Source of the DNA: Methylococcales bacterium | Lineage (GTDB): Bacteria; Pseudomonadota; Gammaproteobacteria; Methylococcales; Methylomonadaceae | Assembly (NCBI GenBank): GCA_026399075.1 | Contig: JAPLRR010000068.1 | Coordinates: 1-64,000, forward strand | Length of the DNA: 64,000 nucleotides | Reading direction: 5' to 3' | Part shown: positions 14,672 to 24,280 of the stretch, piece after piece | Numbering within the stretch: position 1 is the stretch's first letter | Layout of the letters: each line of letters opens with the position of its first letter | Made by a program: the position numbers and the translations under genes | The notes under the pieces: model-generated | Databases searched by the model: none | The model's input: the letters and a program-made list of their open reading frames with translations, nothing else | What the model was told of the DNA's origin: nothing

Positions 14672-17506
14672 TTATATGGGTGCTGGAGTTGAATCCAAGT
14701 TTTGCCATTCCAATATCAAGGGAATCTCCAGTGTGATTTCTTGGTAATGCTGGCGGATTGCTTTGGAGCTGAGGTTTAGTTTTTCTGCTGCTTCCTTTAC
14801 TCTGGCTTGTGTGATGGGTTTGAGTGCGTCTAGCCAAGAATAGTTATTATCAAAATCCTGTAACAATAGTTTACTTTTGACACTATCGCTATAATTTTTC
14901 TTAACTAAAGCTTCAACTGCTGCTCGACGTACACCAACATTATCATGCTGTAAATATTGTTTGATTAGCAGGTAAATTTCCACTCGGTTTTGATAATGCT
15001 TGGTTAGTGTCCAGATACAAAGGATTTTAGTATCTGTTTCTCCGAACATCAATTGCTCTTCTAACAAGTCTCTTGTAGACTCTTTAAAACAGCGCGCTAA
15101 AGCTTCAAACCCCATAAGTTTTAGTGATGCGGATTGCCTACAAGTCAACTCTATTAAATATTGTTGTATATCATCACAATCTGACCAAAGCGCGGCAACC
15201 ATACGCCCAAAACAGTAAGTCCCTTCAAAGCTAAAGGATACTTTATCGATCGAGGCTATCCAGTTCAAAAACTTTTCCCTACCGACCCAATTTTTGCCGA
15301 TACGTTCTATAGCAGGTAGGGCATTTTTTCCAAACTCTTCTTCATACATTGAATTTCTAATTTCCATTTCATCAAACCAAGCACACAAACAATCCAACAC
15401 CTGCTTAGCTGTTTCAGGAATTTCATTCAAATCAGTAACTTCCGCTAAACATTGTATGGCTAGCGTTAATACCGCGCTTTCTTCATAGGCCTTTTCTCTT
15501 GCTGGCAATATGGCATCAATCAACTGCCCTGCAAATTTAGCATCCACCATACCGCAAATTAAACGCAATATTTCATGCCAAGCATCATCACGATAGTAAG
15601 CTACAAATAATTTTTTCAGTTCATCGAAGCTGATACCCCCTGCTACGCCTCGCTTATCAAAACGCTGCTTTATCTCATCGGCACAAAAATATTCCAAGAA
15701 AGTTCGATGCACAAAGCCGTATGACTCAGCACCATAAAAACATAAAATAAAATTGCGGGCGCGTAATTGATCAATCATCGCTGAACCAATCCGCGCTGAT
15801 TCAGTGGGTGATAGTTGCCAACGTTGGCTTAGATAGCTTTCGATTTCTTGTTGCAAATCGTCAGGATGAATTACATTGCCAGACAAACCATTAGGAGATT
15901 GCTGCATTCTTGATGCAATACGCCGTAATAATTCCAGCTTGTCGTTTTCGCGCATAAAATCGATGGGTGTGTGATTGATTTTATGTTCCGTGACATCCCA
16001 ATGATGACACAACACTTTCACTGCGTGGTCATAAAGTAAGACGCGCTCACGCGGTAACTCTTGGTGTTTGGCAATGATGGCGATAATGGTTAATAACAAC
16101 GGATTGCCCGCTAACTGAGCAATAGCAGGCGAGTGTTCAACGGCTTGTTGAATGCGCTGAATGCGACTGGTCACTTCTTCGGGTCTATTATGAAAAACCA
16201 GTTTAAACCAACCTTGAGCGAAGAGTTGAATTTGCTCTTTGTCTAAATCTTGTAGCGTGTATTCACTAAAATCTGCATGACGTAAGGTTGTACCTTGATA
16301 ACCAACAAGACGCGAGGTGATTAAAACGCGTGCTTTGGCATAGTCATTAGCGAAGCCGATAATTTCTTGGCTAATCTTTTCACGTTGTGCGGGGTCAAAA
16401 ATTTCATCTAAACCATCAAACAGAACGAGGGCGGGACTATTTTTTAATTGCGTTTTTAAGTCCAGATGATTGAGTCCATAACCTTCTGATTTACCTAGAT
16501 AATGCAGATAATCTAAAAAATTGTCGCAATGATGCTGACTGACTGCGGCGATATAAGAGCGTAATTCAATTAATAAGGGCAGATGTCCTTTTAATGGTTC
16601 TAGCCATGCGGGTGTTGCTCCCGTTTCTATTTTTGGGCTTAGACAACTAAGTAATAGAAAACGTGCCAAACTGGATTTACCAGAACCTGGATCACCTAAT
16701 ATAACCAGTTTGTGCTTATCGAAAATTTCCAACACGGGTTTTACTGTTTGCTGTACCCAATCTATTCGTTTGGAATCGTCCGCTTGTAAATCGGCTAAGT
16801 CTTTGACTTCACCGTATTGTAGTTCTTTGGGCAATTCTCTCGGTGGACGGCTTTCTTTGACGGTTTGCGGAATAAAGACATCTTGCAATAAAACGCTCAC
16901 TTCAATGTCATCACGGACGGGTGGCGTTAATGCTGATAAATCCAAGGTTTTATAACGGGTGGTTAAACGCTCTTTATAGCGGTCTAAATCAAAATCGGGC
17001 CAATAGCCGCGTATGGCGTGTAAATAATTGGTACTGTCTTGAGCAAGTTGGGCAAGGTATAAAGCGCGTAATTCAGTGGTGACTATGCCTTGTGTCCGTA
17101 CACGTCGAAGATACAAGCGACAAATTTCGTCTATCTCAAATTCTTCAGGTAAGTCTTGCAGGTTTAATTCTTGCCAACAATTTCGTAATAACGCGCTATC
17201 GAGTTGGTAATTGCTGGTAGTTTCAGTGAGAGGTTTTAATAATTCTTCTGCGACTGCTTCATCTTTAACGAATTTTTCTAAATCATGGCAATAGTGCTGG
17301 AATAAATCCTTTAATGCTTCTTCTGGATAATCTATATCTCGAAGGCTTTTCAAAACTGAAATTAGCCATTCCTCGCAAAGTCCTTCAACACAAAGTTCTA
17401 TTTGCTTTTGTTGTGCTTTATCGGTGAGTTTTTTAGCTAAGAATGAGGCGAAAAGGCTGGAAGCTACTTTAGCAGCGAAGGGTTTTAAAACAGCTATTTC
17501 AATCAT
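14672..17506 (-). CDS. NACHT-domain NTPase with C-terminal HEAT-like repeats (bacterial NLR-like)
   Basis: This 944-residue protein has a helical N-terminus (1-200), a NACHT module with Walker A GDPGSGKS (271-278), extended Walker B LVLFDGLDEIFD (360-371) and sensor VLITSRLVGYQ (394-404), a winged-helix/arm region, and C-terminal helical repeats including VGVRRAAVEALVKKNY, a HEAT-like repeat. Bacterial NACHT proteins of this kind (bNACHT) protect against phages, with the N-terminus as effector and the repeats as sensor. I cannot see nuclease or TIR residues in the N-terminal domain, which may be a NACHT-associated helical domain. It stands alone and converges on higBA. The NACHT call is firm, the defence role inferred. 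Confidence 0.88.
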   Translation of the reverse strand: MIEIAVLKPFAAKVASSLFASFLAKKLTDKAQQKQIELCVEGLCEEWLISVLKSLRDIDYPEEALKDLFQHYCHDLEKFVKDEAVAEELLKPLTETTSNYQLDSALLRNCWQELNLQDLPEEFEIDEICRLYLRRVRTQGIVTTELRALYLAQLAQDSTNYLHAIRGYWPDFDLDRYKERLTTRYKTLDLSALTPPVRDDIEVSVLLQDVFIPQTVKESRPPRELPKELQYGEVKDLADLQADDSKRIDWVQQTVKPVLEIFDKHKLVILGDPGSGKSSLARFLLLSCLSPKIETGATPAWLEPLKGHLPLLIELRSYIAAVSQHHCDNFLDYLHYLGKSEGYGLNHLDLKTQLKNSPALVLFDGLDEIFDPAQREKISQEIIGFANDYAKARVLITSRLVGYQGTTLRHADFSEYTLQDLDKEQIQLFAQGWFKLVFHNRPEEVTSRIQRIQQAVEHSPAIAQLAGNPLLLTIIAIIAKHQELPRERVLLYDHAVKVLCHHWDVTEHKINHTPIDFMRENDKLELLRRIASRMQQSPNGLSGNVIHPDDLQQEIESYLSQRWQLSPTESARIGSAMIDQLRARNFILCFYGAESYGFVHRTFLEYFCADEIKQRFDKRGVAGGISFDELKKLFVAYYRDDAWHEILRLICGMVDAKFAGQLIDAILPAREKAYEESAVLTLAIQCLAEVTDLNEIPETAKQVLDCLCAWFDEMEIRNSMYEEEFGKNALPAIERIGKNWVGREKFLNWIASIDKVSFSFEGTYCFGRMVAALWSDCDDIQQYLIELTCRQSASLKLMGFEALARCFKESTRDLLEEQLMFGETDTKILCIWTLTKHYQNRVEIYLLIKQYLQHDNVGVRRAAVEALVKKNYSDSVKSKLLLQDFDNNYSWLDALKPITQARVKEAAEKLNLSSKAIRQHYQEITLEIPLILEWQNLDSTPAPI

Positions 17507-17809
17507 GTAATTTTCCGAACAGCAAGTTGGCTAGGAAGCAACGCTTTATATGCGTTACATAAAGATGTGCTGATGCATAAAGCGCATCGTTTGAGTTGAC
17601 GCAAATAAAGCAGGAGTGAAAATTGAAAAAAATATGCAGTTACTTATCAGCCATATGGGTCAGGTTTAGGATAGAGGTTCAATCGCTAGTCTAATCGAAA
17701 TAGGTGTTCATCAGTTTCTTGTGTGTGGGAGCGGCTAAAGCCACTCCCACCTTTGTTGATAACTAGTTTCCAAAAGCCTGCCAGTAAGGCGAAGAACATG
17801 CGCACCGAC
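17507..17809. other. Intergenic region upstream of the NACHT gene with a REP-like hairpin
   Basis: It contains the NACHT promoter region and a hairpin at 17725-17750 (GTGGGAG-C-GGC / GCC-A-CTCCCAC). That sequence resembles REP elements widespread in gammaproteobacteria. No gene is seen. Confidence 0.5.
17725..17750. repeat. REP-like hairpin
   Basis: GTGGGAGCGGC pairs with GCCACTCCCAC with one mismatch and a TAAA-type loop. The GTGGGAGCGGCT core is a familiar dispersed REP motif in Pseudomonas and other gammaproteobacteria. It lies 60 bp beyond the stop of the next minus-strand gene, so it may also stop that transcript. Confidence 0.55.
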
Positions 17810-18343
17810 TTACTCTTTGTTAATAGGCGGCACCAGTTTTTTCTCAACGCTGATAATCGCCTCGTTCAATACCCCAAGGTTTCTTTCTTCTACAATCTGC
17901 ATACCCATAACATAAAAAATTGGCATCCAAAACGGGTTGATTAAAATCCCACCCATCACGCTTTTCCAAGTCCGTTTTAGGTTCTTTAGGGGATTGAAGG
18001 AATCGGCGAGTGGCTCCATGGGATAATTGGTAAACACGGCGGAAACAGGATGCAAGGCGGTTTGTTCATGGTTTTTAAGCAGCGCCATTGATGCCTTGAG
18101 TTTTCGTTCCATGCCGTGGTAATTAAACCGGGCGTAGCTTGCTGACAGGGCAAAAACCAAGGCCACTAGCGGTAGCAGCACGGAAGGCGGCGCTACGGGC
18201 GCAAAGGTTGACGAGAGCATGACGGTGCCCAGACCTAACATAAGCACATCTTCGCCACGCTCCACGTCGCGGTCTATCCCTTTAACAATCTCAGCAATGG
18301 CATTGCCAGCCGGGTCATTTAAATAATGTTGTTGCTCTGACAT
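17810..18343 (-). CDS. Hypothetical membrane protein, two predicted helix regions
   Basis: A 177-residue protein I do not recognise. After a polar N-terminus (NDPAGNAIAEIVKGIDRDVE) come two close hydrophobic stretches around residues 33-68 (GLGTVMLSSTFAPV and LLPLVALVFALSA) and another near 128-147 (GGILINPFWMPIFYVMGMQ). The remainder is amphipathic. No catalytic motif is visible. A plausible ribosome binding site (GGGAGG) precedes the ATG. It may be an inner-membrane protein of unknown role. Confidence 0.65.
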   Translation of the reverse strand: MSEQQHYLNDPAGNAIAEIVKGIDRDVERGEDVLMLGLGTVMLSSTFAPVAPPSVLLPLVALVFALSASYARFNYHGMERKLKASMALLKNHEQTALHPVSAVFTNYPMEPLADSFNPLKNLKRTWKSVMGGILINPFWMPIFYVMGMQIVEERNLGVLNEAIISVEKKLVPPINKE

Positions 18344-18474
18344 AGTGGCCTCCCTTGGGCTATATACTCTTTTTTATATATCCTGTAGAGGCGTAATGTC
18401 AAGCGGGCAGGGCAGGGCTTGCGGTGCTGCCCATAGTTAAGCAAGAAACGATTTTGGTGTGACAAATTCGCATA

Positions 18475-18492
18475 GTGCGGATAAATCCGCAC
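18475..18492. repeat. Short inverted repeat GTGCGGAT / ATCCGCAC
   Basis: An 8-bp perfect stem with a 2-nt loop between two minus-strand genes. The GTGCGGATAAATCCGCAC core is typical of dispersed intergenic palindromes in this group of bacteria, although I see it only once here. Confidence 0.45.
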
Positions 18493-18596
18493 CTACACCA
18501 CGGTCATAATTCTTAACTGTCTTGCTGGGGGGCATTAATCTAAAAAATCTCCCCCAAGGTCTATTTTCCAAACAGAGGGTTGAACGCTTACAGGTT

Positions 18597-18794
18597 TTAT
18601 GCCGCTTTTGTTTTGATTTTGTAGCCCACAAAAACCAAGCATAAACCTAAACCGACAAGCCATTTTGGTGCTGGTTGAGGGTCAGTTTCAGAAGCATAGG
18701 GGCTGGGTGAGGCTTCACTGGTTGTTGACATTTCGGCATTTACGGTGCCAAAAGAAAGGAAGTAAATCAAAAACAGAGGTGCTAGTTTATTCAT
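18597..18794 (-). CDS. Small exported protein with PEP-CTERM-like C-terminus
   Basis: A 65-residue protein with a cleavable signal peptide (MNKLAPLFLIYFLSFGTVNA, cleavage after A20 likely), a short Ser/Pro/Thr-rich linker and a C-terminal tripartite tail: PQPAP, a hydrophobic WLVGLGLCLVFVGY, and basic KIKTKAA. This layout recalls exosortase sorting signals (PEP, membrane helix, basic tail), although the exact PEP triplet is absent. An exosortase-type EPS cluster lies about 30 kb away. It could equally be a small bitopic protein unrelated to sorting. Confidence 0.6.
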   Translation of the reverse strand: MNKLAPLFLIYFLSFGTVNAEMSTTSEASPSPYASETDPQPAPKWLVGLGLCLVFVGYKIKTKAA

Positions 18795-19129
18795 GTGTCA
18801 TTCCAAAAAGTTTTTCCAAACAATAAATGTAATTCCATAGAAGTTTAGTTGAAATTTATAACTTATGTGTGAAACACCTAAAAAAATCGAAAATATTTTT
18901 TTCGTTTAATCATGTCTCCAAATAATGGCGGCAAATCTACGTACATTAAGGGCGGAAAAAGGGTAGATGACGGTGTTTTAGATGCTTGCCAGTGGGTGCT
19001 TATCATGGGGGAGCCAACTATACAGCTGACGTTTTTTTGTACAATTTGACAAAACTGACTTAAAAACAGCGGTTAAGGTGGGCTGATAACAGACCCTACA
19101 CAATGTTATCCACAGATGTTGTGGGTAAC
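18795..19129. other. Intergenic region, no gene seen
   Basis: AT-rich DNA upstream of the small exported protein, probably holding its promoter, with a hairpin at the far end (19105-19129). No coding sequence or RNA gene is recognised. Confidence 0.45.
19105..19129 (-). terminator. Hairpin directly after the CPBP protease gene
   Basis: GTTATCCACA pairs with TGTGGGTAAC (one G-T wobble) around a short loop, abutting the CPBP stop codon. No long T-run follows, so it may be a weak terminator or a 3'-end stabiliser. Confidence 0.4.
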
Positions 19130-19732
19130 TTATTTAATTGCTGTTTCTAAGCTGGCACGGTAGACCCGCATGAGGGCGACAAAAGCCAAGAAGTCGTACA
19201 AGCTATGGATAATAATCGGTGTTAGCAAGTTCCTGTCGCCACCGTAATCCAAGGCCAAACCAAAATAAATGCCGACCAGGGTTGCCAGCACGGCATAAAG
19301 TGGGGTAACTGCATGGACCAGGCCAAAAATAATATTGCTGAGCACTAGGCCTGCGCTGATGCCCCACAATGATTCTATCCAGGGTTGGATGACACCACGG
19401 AACAGCACTTCTTCGGAAATGCCGGCGATTGCCGCCAAAAACAATAAGTCTGTCCAGTGATAGCGGTGTAAGCCTGGGCCTAAGGTGTTAAGCAGCATTT
19501 TTTTGATGGTGACCACCGAATGCCCTTGCAGTTTCTCTAGGCCCAAAAACATGAGGAACAAAGGGATAGTGCCCAGCACACCGTAAGCAATTGCCGTTTC
19601 TGAAAAATACAGATTTTTAAAGGGGTTGGTGTCGCTTAACCAACCCAGCAATACGGCCACTACAACCAAAGAAGCCTCAAAATAACAGGCGGCTTTATAA
19701 AATTCATCAAATTTGAGCTGTAATTTGGCCAT
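19130..19732 (-). CDS. CPBP-family intramembrane glutamic metalloprotease
   Basis: The 200-residue, multi-helix membrane protein contains the CPBP/CAAX signature: ISEEVLFRGVIQ (E-E-x3-R), FGLVHAV (H) and a final SLYDFLAF. These residues form the Rce1-like active site. In bacteria such proteases have roles in bacteriocin immunity or unknown signalling. No partner gene indicates the substrate. An upstream polar region precedes the first helix (FEASLVVVAVLLGWL). Confidence 0.85.
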   Translation of the reverse strand: MAKLQLKFDEFYKAACYFEASLVVVAVLLGWLSDTNPFKNLYFSETAIAYGVLGTIPLFLMFLGLEKLQGHSVVTIKKMLLNTLGPGLHRYHWTDLLFLAAIAGISEEVLFRGVIQPWIESLWGISAGLVLSNIIFGLVHAVTPLYAVLATLVGIYFGLALDYGGDRNLLTPIIIHSLYDFLAFVALMRVYRASLETAIK

Positions 19733-19813
19733 TGTACGTACGGGTAAAATTAAGGATGGGGCATTTTAAACAATAATGGTTAAAATAGTTGTTTTGATTC
19801 ATTATTATTTACT

Positions 19814-20056
19814 ATGCACTGTTTTATCTATAAAAGTATGAAAAAGGATTATCTTTATTTGTATCTGACAAAAAAAGATGATTTTTCAGAGGTGCCGGAG
19901 GCGCTGGTCAATAGCTTTGGAAAAATGGAATTTGTGATGGAGTTGGAGCTGACACCAGAACGGAAATTGGCCAAGGAAGATGCAGGGAAAATCATAGCGG
20001 CACTTAAGGCGCAAGGTTTTTTTGTGCAACTGCCTCCGCAAAAAGAGACACCTTAA
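19814..20056 (+). CDS. YcgL domain-containing protein
   Basis: An 80-residue protein matching the gammaproteobacterial YcgL family: HCFIYKSMKKDYLYLYL at the start, VPEALVNSFGKMEFVMELEL and a GFFVQLPP end. The family has a small alpha/beta fold; its role is unsettled, with reported links to RNase D (Rnd), next to which it often lies. Here rnd is not adjacent. The start could be the ATG at 19814 or a later one. Confidence 0.85.
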   Translation: MHCFIYKSMKKDYLYLYLTKKDDFSEVPEALVNSFGKMEFVMELELTPERKLAKEDAGKIIAALKAQGFFVQLPPQKETP

Positions 20057-20131
20057 TCAGTGTCCCTTGATGCCAGCCGCGTTATAGGAGCCGAAGCTGG
20101 TAAAGCGACATTTGAAATACCCTCACCCTAA

Positions 20132-20152
20132 CCCTCTCCCAAAGGGAGAGGG
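20132..20152. repeat. Inverted repeat CCCTCTCCC-AAA-GGGAGAGGG
   Basis: A perfect 9-bp stem with a 3-nt loop, preceded by CCCTCACCCTAA. It lies between the convergent ycgL-like gene and dcd and could act as a bidirectional terminator. This GC-rich box is a well-known dispersed repeat in many proteobacterial genomes. Confidence 0.6.
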
Positions 20153-20187
20153 AACCTTGTGTCGCCTTACCAACTTCGTACTCTATA

Positions 20188-20754
20188 TCATGCTTTGGGT
20201 AACGTGACCCCAGTTTGCCCTTGGTATTTGCCGCCCCGGTCTTTGTAAGAGGTTTCACAAACCTCATCACCCCCAAAAAACAGCATTTGCGCCACGCCTT
20301 CATTGGCATAGATTTTTGCGGGCAGGGTGGTGGTGTTGGAAAACTCCAAGGTGACATGGCCTTCCCATTCCGGTTCCAAGGGCGTTACATTAACGATAAT
20401 GCCGCATCTGGCATAGGTTGATTTACCTAGGCAAATGACCAGCACATCCCGTGGGATCCGAAAAAACTCCACGGTACGCGCCAAGGCGAACGAGTTGGGC
20501 GGGATGATGCACACATCGGATTTAATATCAACAAAGCTGTTGGGGTCAAAGTTTTTTGGGTCAACGATGGCTGAATTAATATTGGTAAATATCTTAAACT
20601 CATCTGAACAGCGGACATCATAGCCATAACTGGATGTGCCGTAGGAAATGACCCTGCCATTTTCTGAATCCCTGATCTGGCCACTTTCAAATGGCTCTAT
20701 CATGCCTTGTTGTTCCGCCATGCGGCGTATCCACTTGTCCGACTTAATGCTCAT
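20188..20754 (-). CDS. dcd: dCTP deaminase
   Basis: A 188-residue homotrimeric enzyme converting dCTP to dUTP, feeding dTMP synthesis. Conserved blocks include [15 protein letters not shown], the [20 protein letters not shown] segment with the catalytic glutamate, and [11 protein letters not shown]. The C-terminal lid ([15 protein letters not shown]) is complete. It is followed upstream on the same strand by apbC, as often seen in gammaproteobacteria near metG. Confidence 0.97.
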   Translation of the reverse strand: MSIKSDKWIRRMAEQQGMIEPFESGQIRDSENGRVISYGTSSYGYDVRCSDEFKIFTNINSAIVDPKNFDPNSFVDIKSDVCIIPPNSFALARTVEFFRIPRDVLVICLGKSTYARCGIIVNVTPLEPEWEGHVTLEFSNTTTLPAKIYANEGVAQMLFFGGDEVCETSYKDRGGKYQGQTGVTLPKA

Positions 20755-20848
20755 GAATGGTAACTATCCATAGGGTTAAATGGTAAATTCTCACATAGGG
20801 AGAGGGGGCTTGCAAGGGCAAAGCCTGAAAACCCCTGCTTCCTAGGTC

Positions 20849-21943
20849 TTAGGTGTTTTGCACAACAATCGTCGGAAAACGGGTGCTAAAATCTTTCGCT
20901 TTTAAGGCCAGTTTTGCCGCCGTTTTGCGGGCTATTTCTTGGTAAATCTGCGCAATACGGCTATTGGGTTCCGCCACAACCGTTGGCCTGCCAGAATCGG
21001 CATACTCACGGATCGTAATGTCTAAGGGTAGTGAACCTAAAAAGTCAACATGGTTTACTTCTGACATGGCTTTACCGCCACCAACACCAAAAATCGCCTC
21101 TTCATGGCCACAAGCGCTACAAATATGCAGCCCCATATTTTCGACCACGCCCAGTACAGGCACATTGACTTTGGCAAACATGGTCAATCCACGTTGGGCA
21201 TCAATTAAGGCAATATCCTGGGGGGTTGTGACGATAATTGCCCCGCTTACGGGAATTTGTTGGGCCAAGGTCAATTGGATGTCACCCGTGCCCGGGGGTA
21301 AATCGATGATCAAATAATCCAAATCCTGCCAGTTGGTGTCCTTGATCATTTGCTGCAAAGTATTGGTTGCCATGGGGCCGCGCCAAATTAACGGCTGGCC
21401 CGCATCAACCAAATAACCGATGGACATGGTTTGCAGGCCATAAGCCTCCTTGGGCGTCATGGTTTTATTGTCTTGACTGTCTGGCCGACCAGCAAGCCCC
21501 AATAAGGTTGGGATGCTGGGGCCGTAAATGTCGGCATCCAAAATACCCACTTTTGCGCCTTCCGCCACCAAGGCCAAGGCCAGATTGACTGCTGTTGTTG
21601 ATTTTCCCACACCACCTTTTCCTGATGCCACGGCAATGATGTTTTTTACCTTCGCCATGGGTTTTAGGGCTTGCTGCACCGCATGGGAGATAATTTTAAC
21701 GTTGATTTCAACGGCCACTTCCCCAACACCTGCCAGCCCTTCCCGCAGATGTGCCTCAACCGCCGATTTTAGGCCGTCTATGGCGGATTTGGCGGGGTAC
21801 CCCAGTTCCAGCTTAACACTCACGTTGTTGCCATTGATGGTGATGGTCTTAACCGATTTGGCGGTTACCAGATCGACACCATGATGGGGGTCGATAAACG
21901 TTTTTAACAGATTTTCTACAGCCGATTTTTCAATTTGTGCCAT
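20849..21943 (-). CDS. apbC: Iron-sulfur cluster carrier protein ApbC (Mrp/NBP35 family)
   Basis: The 364-residue protein has an N-terminal DUF59 domain, then a deviant Walker A ASGKGGVGKST, LDADIYGPSIP, the LIIDLPPGTGD switch and the metal-binding CSACG (C-x-x-C), all diagnostic of Mrp/ApbC. It dimerises, binds a 4Fe-4S cluster at the CxxC and transfers it to apoproteins in an ATP-linked way. It diverges from metG, the classic mrp-metG arrangement of gammaproteobacteria. Confidence 0.96.
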   Translation of the reverse strand: MAQIEKSAVENLLKTFIDPHHGVDLVTAKSVKTITINGNNVSVKLELGYPAKSAIDGLKSAVEAHLREGLAGVGEVAVEINVKIISHAVQQALKPMAKVKNIIAVASGKGGVGKSTTAVNLALALVAEGAKVGILDADIYGPSIPTLLGLAGRPDSQDNKTMTPKEAYGLQTMSIGYLVDAGQPLIWRGPMATNTLQQMIKDTNWQDLDYLIIDLPPGTGDIQLTLAQQIPVSGAIIVTTPQDIALIDAQRGLTMFAKVNVPVLGVVENMGLHICSACGHEEAIFGVGGGKAMSEVNHVDFLGSLPLDITIREYADSGRPTVVAEPNSRIAQIYQEIARKTAAKLALKAKDFSTRFPTIVVQNT

Positions 21944-22139
21944 GATTTTTCCTTGAGGGCCTATTTAGCCTAAGAACAGTGCCGTGAGTCTATTTCAACC
22001 GATGGGTTTACTCAAGATATAGGGCATTCTACAGATTTTTCAATAAAATTCATTTTTTAGCGTCGGGGAATCCTGTAGCAGCGCCTATTTTATGCGATAA
22101 TCGGCGGATTATTTGTTTTCGTAATTCAAAATTTTGCCC

Positions 22140-24176
22140 ATGTCAGAGAGAAAATTGCTAGTCACCAGTGCGTTGCCTTATGCCAATGGCCCCATCCATT
22201 TAGGCCATCTGGTTGAATATATCCAAACGGATATTTGGGTGCGGTTCCAGAAACAACGGGGCAACCGTTGTTATTTTGTCTGCGCCGATGATACCCACGG
22301 CACACCCATCATGCTAAAGGCTGATCGGGAAGGCATTAGCCCAGAACAGCTGATTGCCCAGGTCGGTAAAGAACATTTGGCCGATTTTACGGAATTTGGC
22401 GTGGCGTTCGATAACTACCACAGCACCCATTCAGAAGAAAACAAGCTGTATTCTGAGCTGATTTATACCCGCCTGCGGGAGGGCGGCCATATCAGTTCCC
22501 ATACCATCACCCAAGCTTATGACCCTGTCAAGGCCATGTTTTTGCCTGACCGTTTCATTATTGGCGATTGCCCAAAATGCAACGCTCCCAAGCAATATGG
22601 CGATGGTTGTGAAGTGTGTGGCGCAACTTACTCACCCACCGAACTTAAAAATGCCGTTTCTGCCATTTCAGGTGAAAAGCCGATAGAAAAAGACTCAGTG
22701 CATTATTTTTTCAATTTGGCAGATTTTGCCGATATGTTGTCTGAATGGACTAAGGCTGGGCATTTACAGGCCGAAGTCCGCAACAAACTGGCTGAATGGC
22801 TGGATGGCGGTTTGCGGCAATGGGACATTTCCCGCGATGCCCCGTATTTTGGCTTTGAAATCCCCGATGCCCCCGGCAAATTTTTCTATGTCTGGTTAGA
22901 TGCCCCGATTGGTTACATGGCCAGCTTTAAAAATTTATGTGCCAAGCAAGGGCTGGACTTTGATGAGTTTTGGGCTAAAGGCAGCAACGCTGAGCTGTAC
23001 CACTTTATTGGTAAGGACATCATCTATTTCCATGCCTTGTTTTGGCCAGCCATGTTGGATGGTGCGGGCTTTAGGACACCTAGCGCCATTTTTGCCCATG
23101 GTTTTTTAACGGTCAATGGCGAAAAAATGTCCAAATCGCGCGGCACATTCATTACCGCAAGAACCTACTTGGATCATTTGAACCCTGAATACCTGCGCTA
23201 TTATTTTGCCGCCAAACTCAGTGCGGGTGTTGATGATATCGACCTGAATTTTGATGATTTTAGCCAACGGGTCAATTCTGATTTGGTCGGTAAAGTGGTT
23301 AACATTGCCAGCCGTTGCAGTGGTTTTATCAGTAAGCGTTTTGCGAATGTGTTGTCTGCTGATTGTGCTGAACCGGCCTTGTTTCAAGACTTTATCGATG
23401 CCAACGGACAGATAGCAGAATTTTATGAAAGCCGTGAGTTTGGTAAAGCCATGCGTGAAATTATGGCGCTGGCTGACAAGGCCAACCAGTATATTGATGA
23501 AAAAAAGCCGTGGTTGATCGCCAAACAAGACGGTAAAGAGGCAGAACTCCATGCGGTTTGCTCCATGGGCATCAATCTGTTCCGCTTACTGGCCGCGTTT
23601 TTAAAGCCTGTTATCCCAAAACTTGCAGAAGATACCGAATTATTTTTAAACATCCCGCCCCAAGCGTGGCCTAGTGGGGCGCAAGCTTTGCTAAGCCATA
23701 CTATCAACGATTTTAAACCGTTGATGACACGGGTTGAGGCCGACAAAATAACGGCGATTGTCGAAGCCTCCAAAGAGAATTTGGAAAAAACGGCTGAACA
23801 CCCTAACCCAGCCGCAGTGGCCAAACCAAAGGAATTTGAACCCATCGCCGAAACGATTGCATTTAATGACTTTGCCAAGCTGGATTTACGTATCGCCAAA
23901 ATCATTAAAGCCGCTGCTGTAGAAGGTTCAGACAAGCTTTTGCAATTGACGGTGGATATAGGCGATGAAACCCGCACCATTTTTGCGGGTATCAAATCTG
24001 CCTATGCACCAGAAGACTTGGAAGGTAAATTGACTTTAGTGCTTGCCAACCTTGAACCCCGAAAAATGCGCTTTGGCCTTTCTGAAGGCATAATGCTGGC
24101 CGCAGGTCCTGGTGACAAAGAGATTTGGATATTAAGCCCCGACCAAGGGGCGGTGGCTGGGATGCGGGTGAAATAG
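22140..24176 (+). CDS. metG: Methionine-tRNA ligase
   Basis: A 678-residue class I synthetase. The HIGH-like signature is PIHLGHL, the zinc knuckle is [18 protein letters not shown], and KMSKS appears as [11 protein letters not shown]-terminal EMAP-type tRNA-binding domain ([15 protein letters not shown] onwards) is fused, as in E. coli MetG. An open TTG two codons upstream exists, but the ATG at 22140 gives the usual [17 protein letters not shown] start. Divergent from apbC. Confidence 0.97.
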   Translation: MSERKLLVTSALPYANGPIHLGHLVEYIQTDIWVRFQKQRGNRCYFVCADDTHGTPIMLKADREGISPEQLIAQVGKEHLADFTEFGVAFDNYHSTHSEENKLYSELIYTRLREGGHISSHTITQAYDPVKAMFLPDRFIIGDCPKCNAPKQYGDGCEVCGATYSPTELKNAVSAISGEKPIEKDSVHYFFNLADFADMLSEWTKAGHLQAEVRNKLAEWLDGGLRQWDISRDAPYFGFEIPDAPGKFFYVWLDAPIGYMASFKNLCAKQGLDFDEFWAKGSNAELYHFIGKDIIYFHALFWPAMLDGAGFRTPSAIFAHGFLTVNGEKMSKSRGTFITARTYLDHLNPEYLRYYFAAKLSAGVDDIDLNFDDFSQRVNSDLVGKVVNIASRCSGFISKRFANVLSADCAEPALFQDFIDANGQIAEFYESREFGKAMREIMALADKANQYIDEKKPWLIAKQDGKEAELHAVCSMGINLFRLLAAFLKPVIPKLAEDTELFLNIPPQAWPSGAQALLSHTINDFKPLMTRVEADKITAIVEASKENLEKTAEHPNPAAVAKPKEFEPIAETIAFNDFAKLDLRIAKIIKAAAVEGSDKLLQLTVDIGDETRTIFAGIKSAYAPEDLEGKLTLVLANLEPRKMRFGLSEGIMLAAGPGDKEIWILSPDQGAVAGMRVK

Positions 24177-24280
24177 CCCAAGCATCTAATATGATACTGG
24201 TTGGGCAGTATGACGGCCGATTTACGGCCTGATTAGTGTCCTACCATCTGCCTAGTATGGTGGTTGCGGATGATAAGCGG

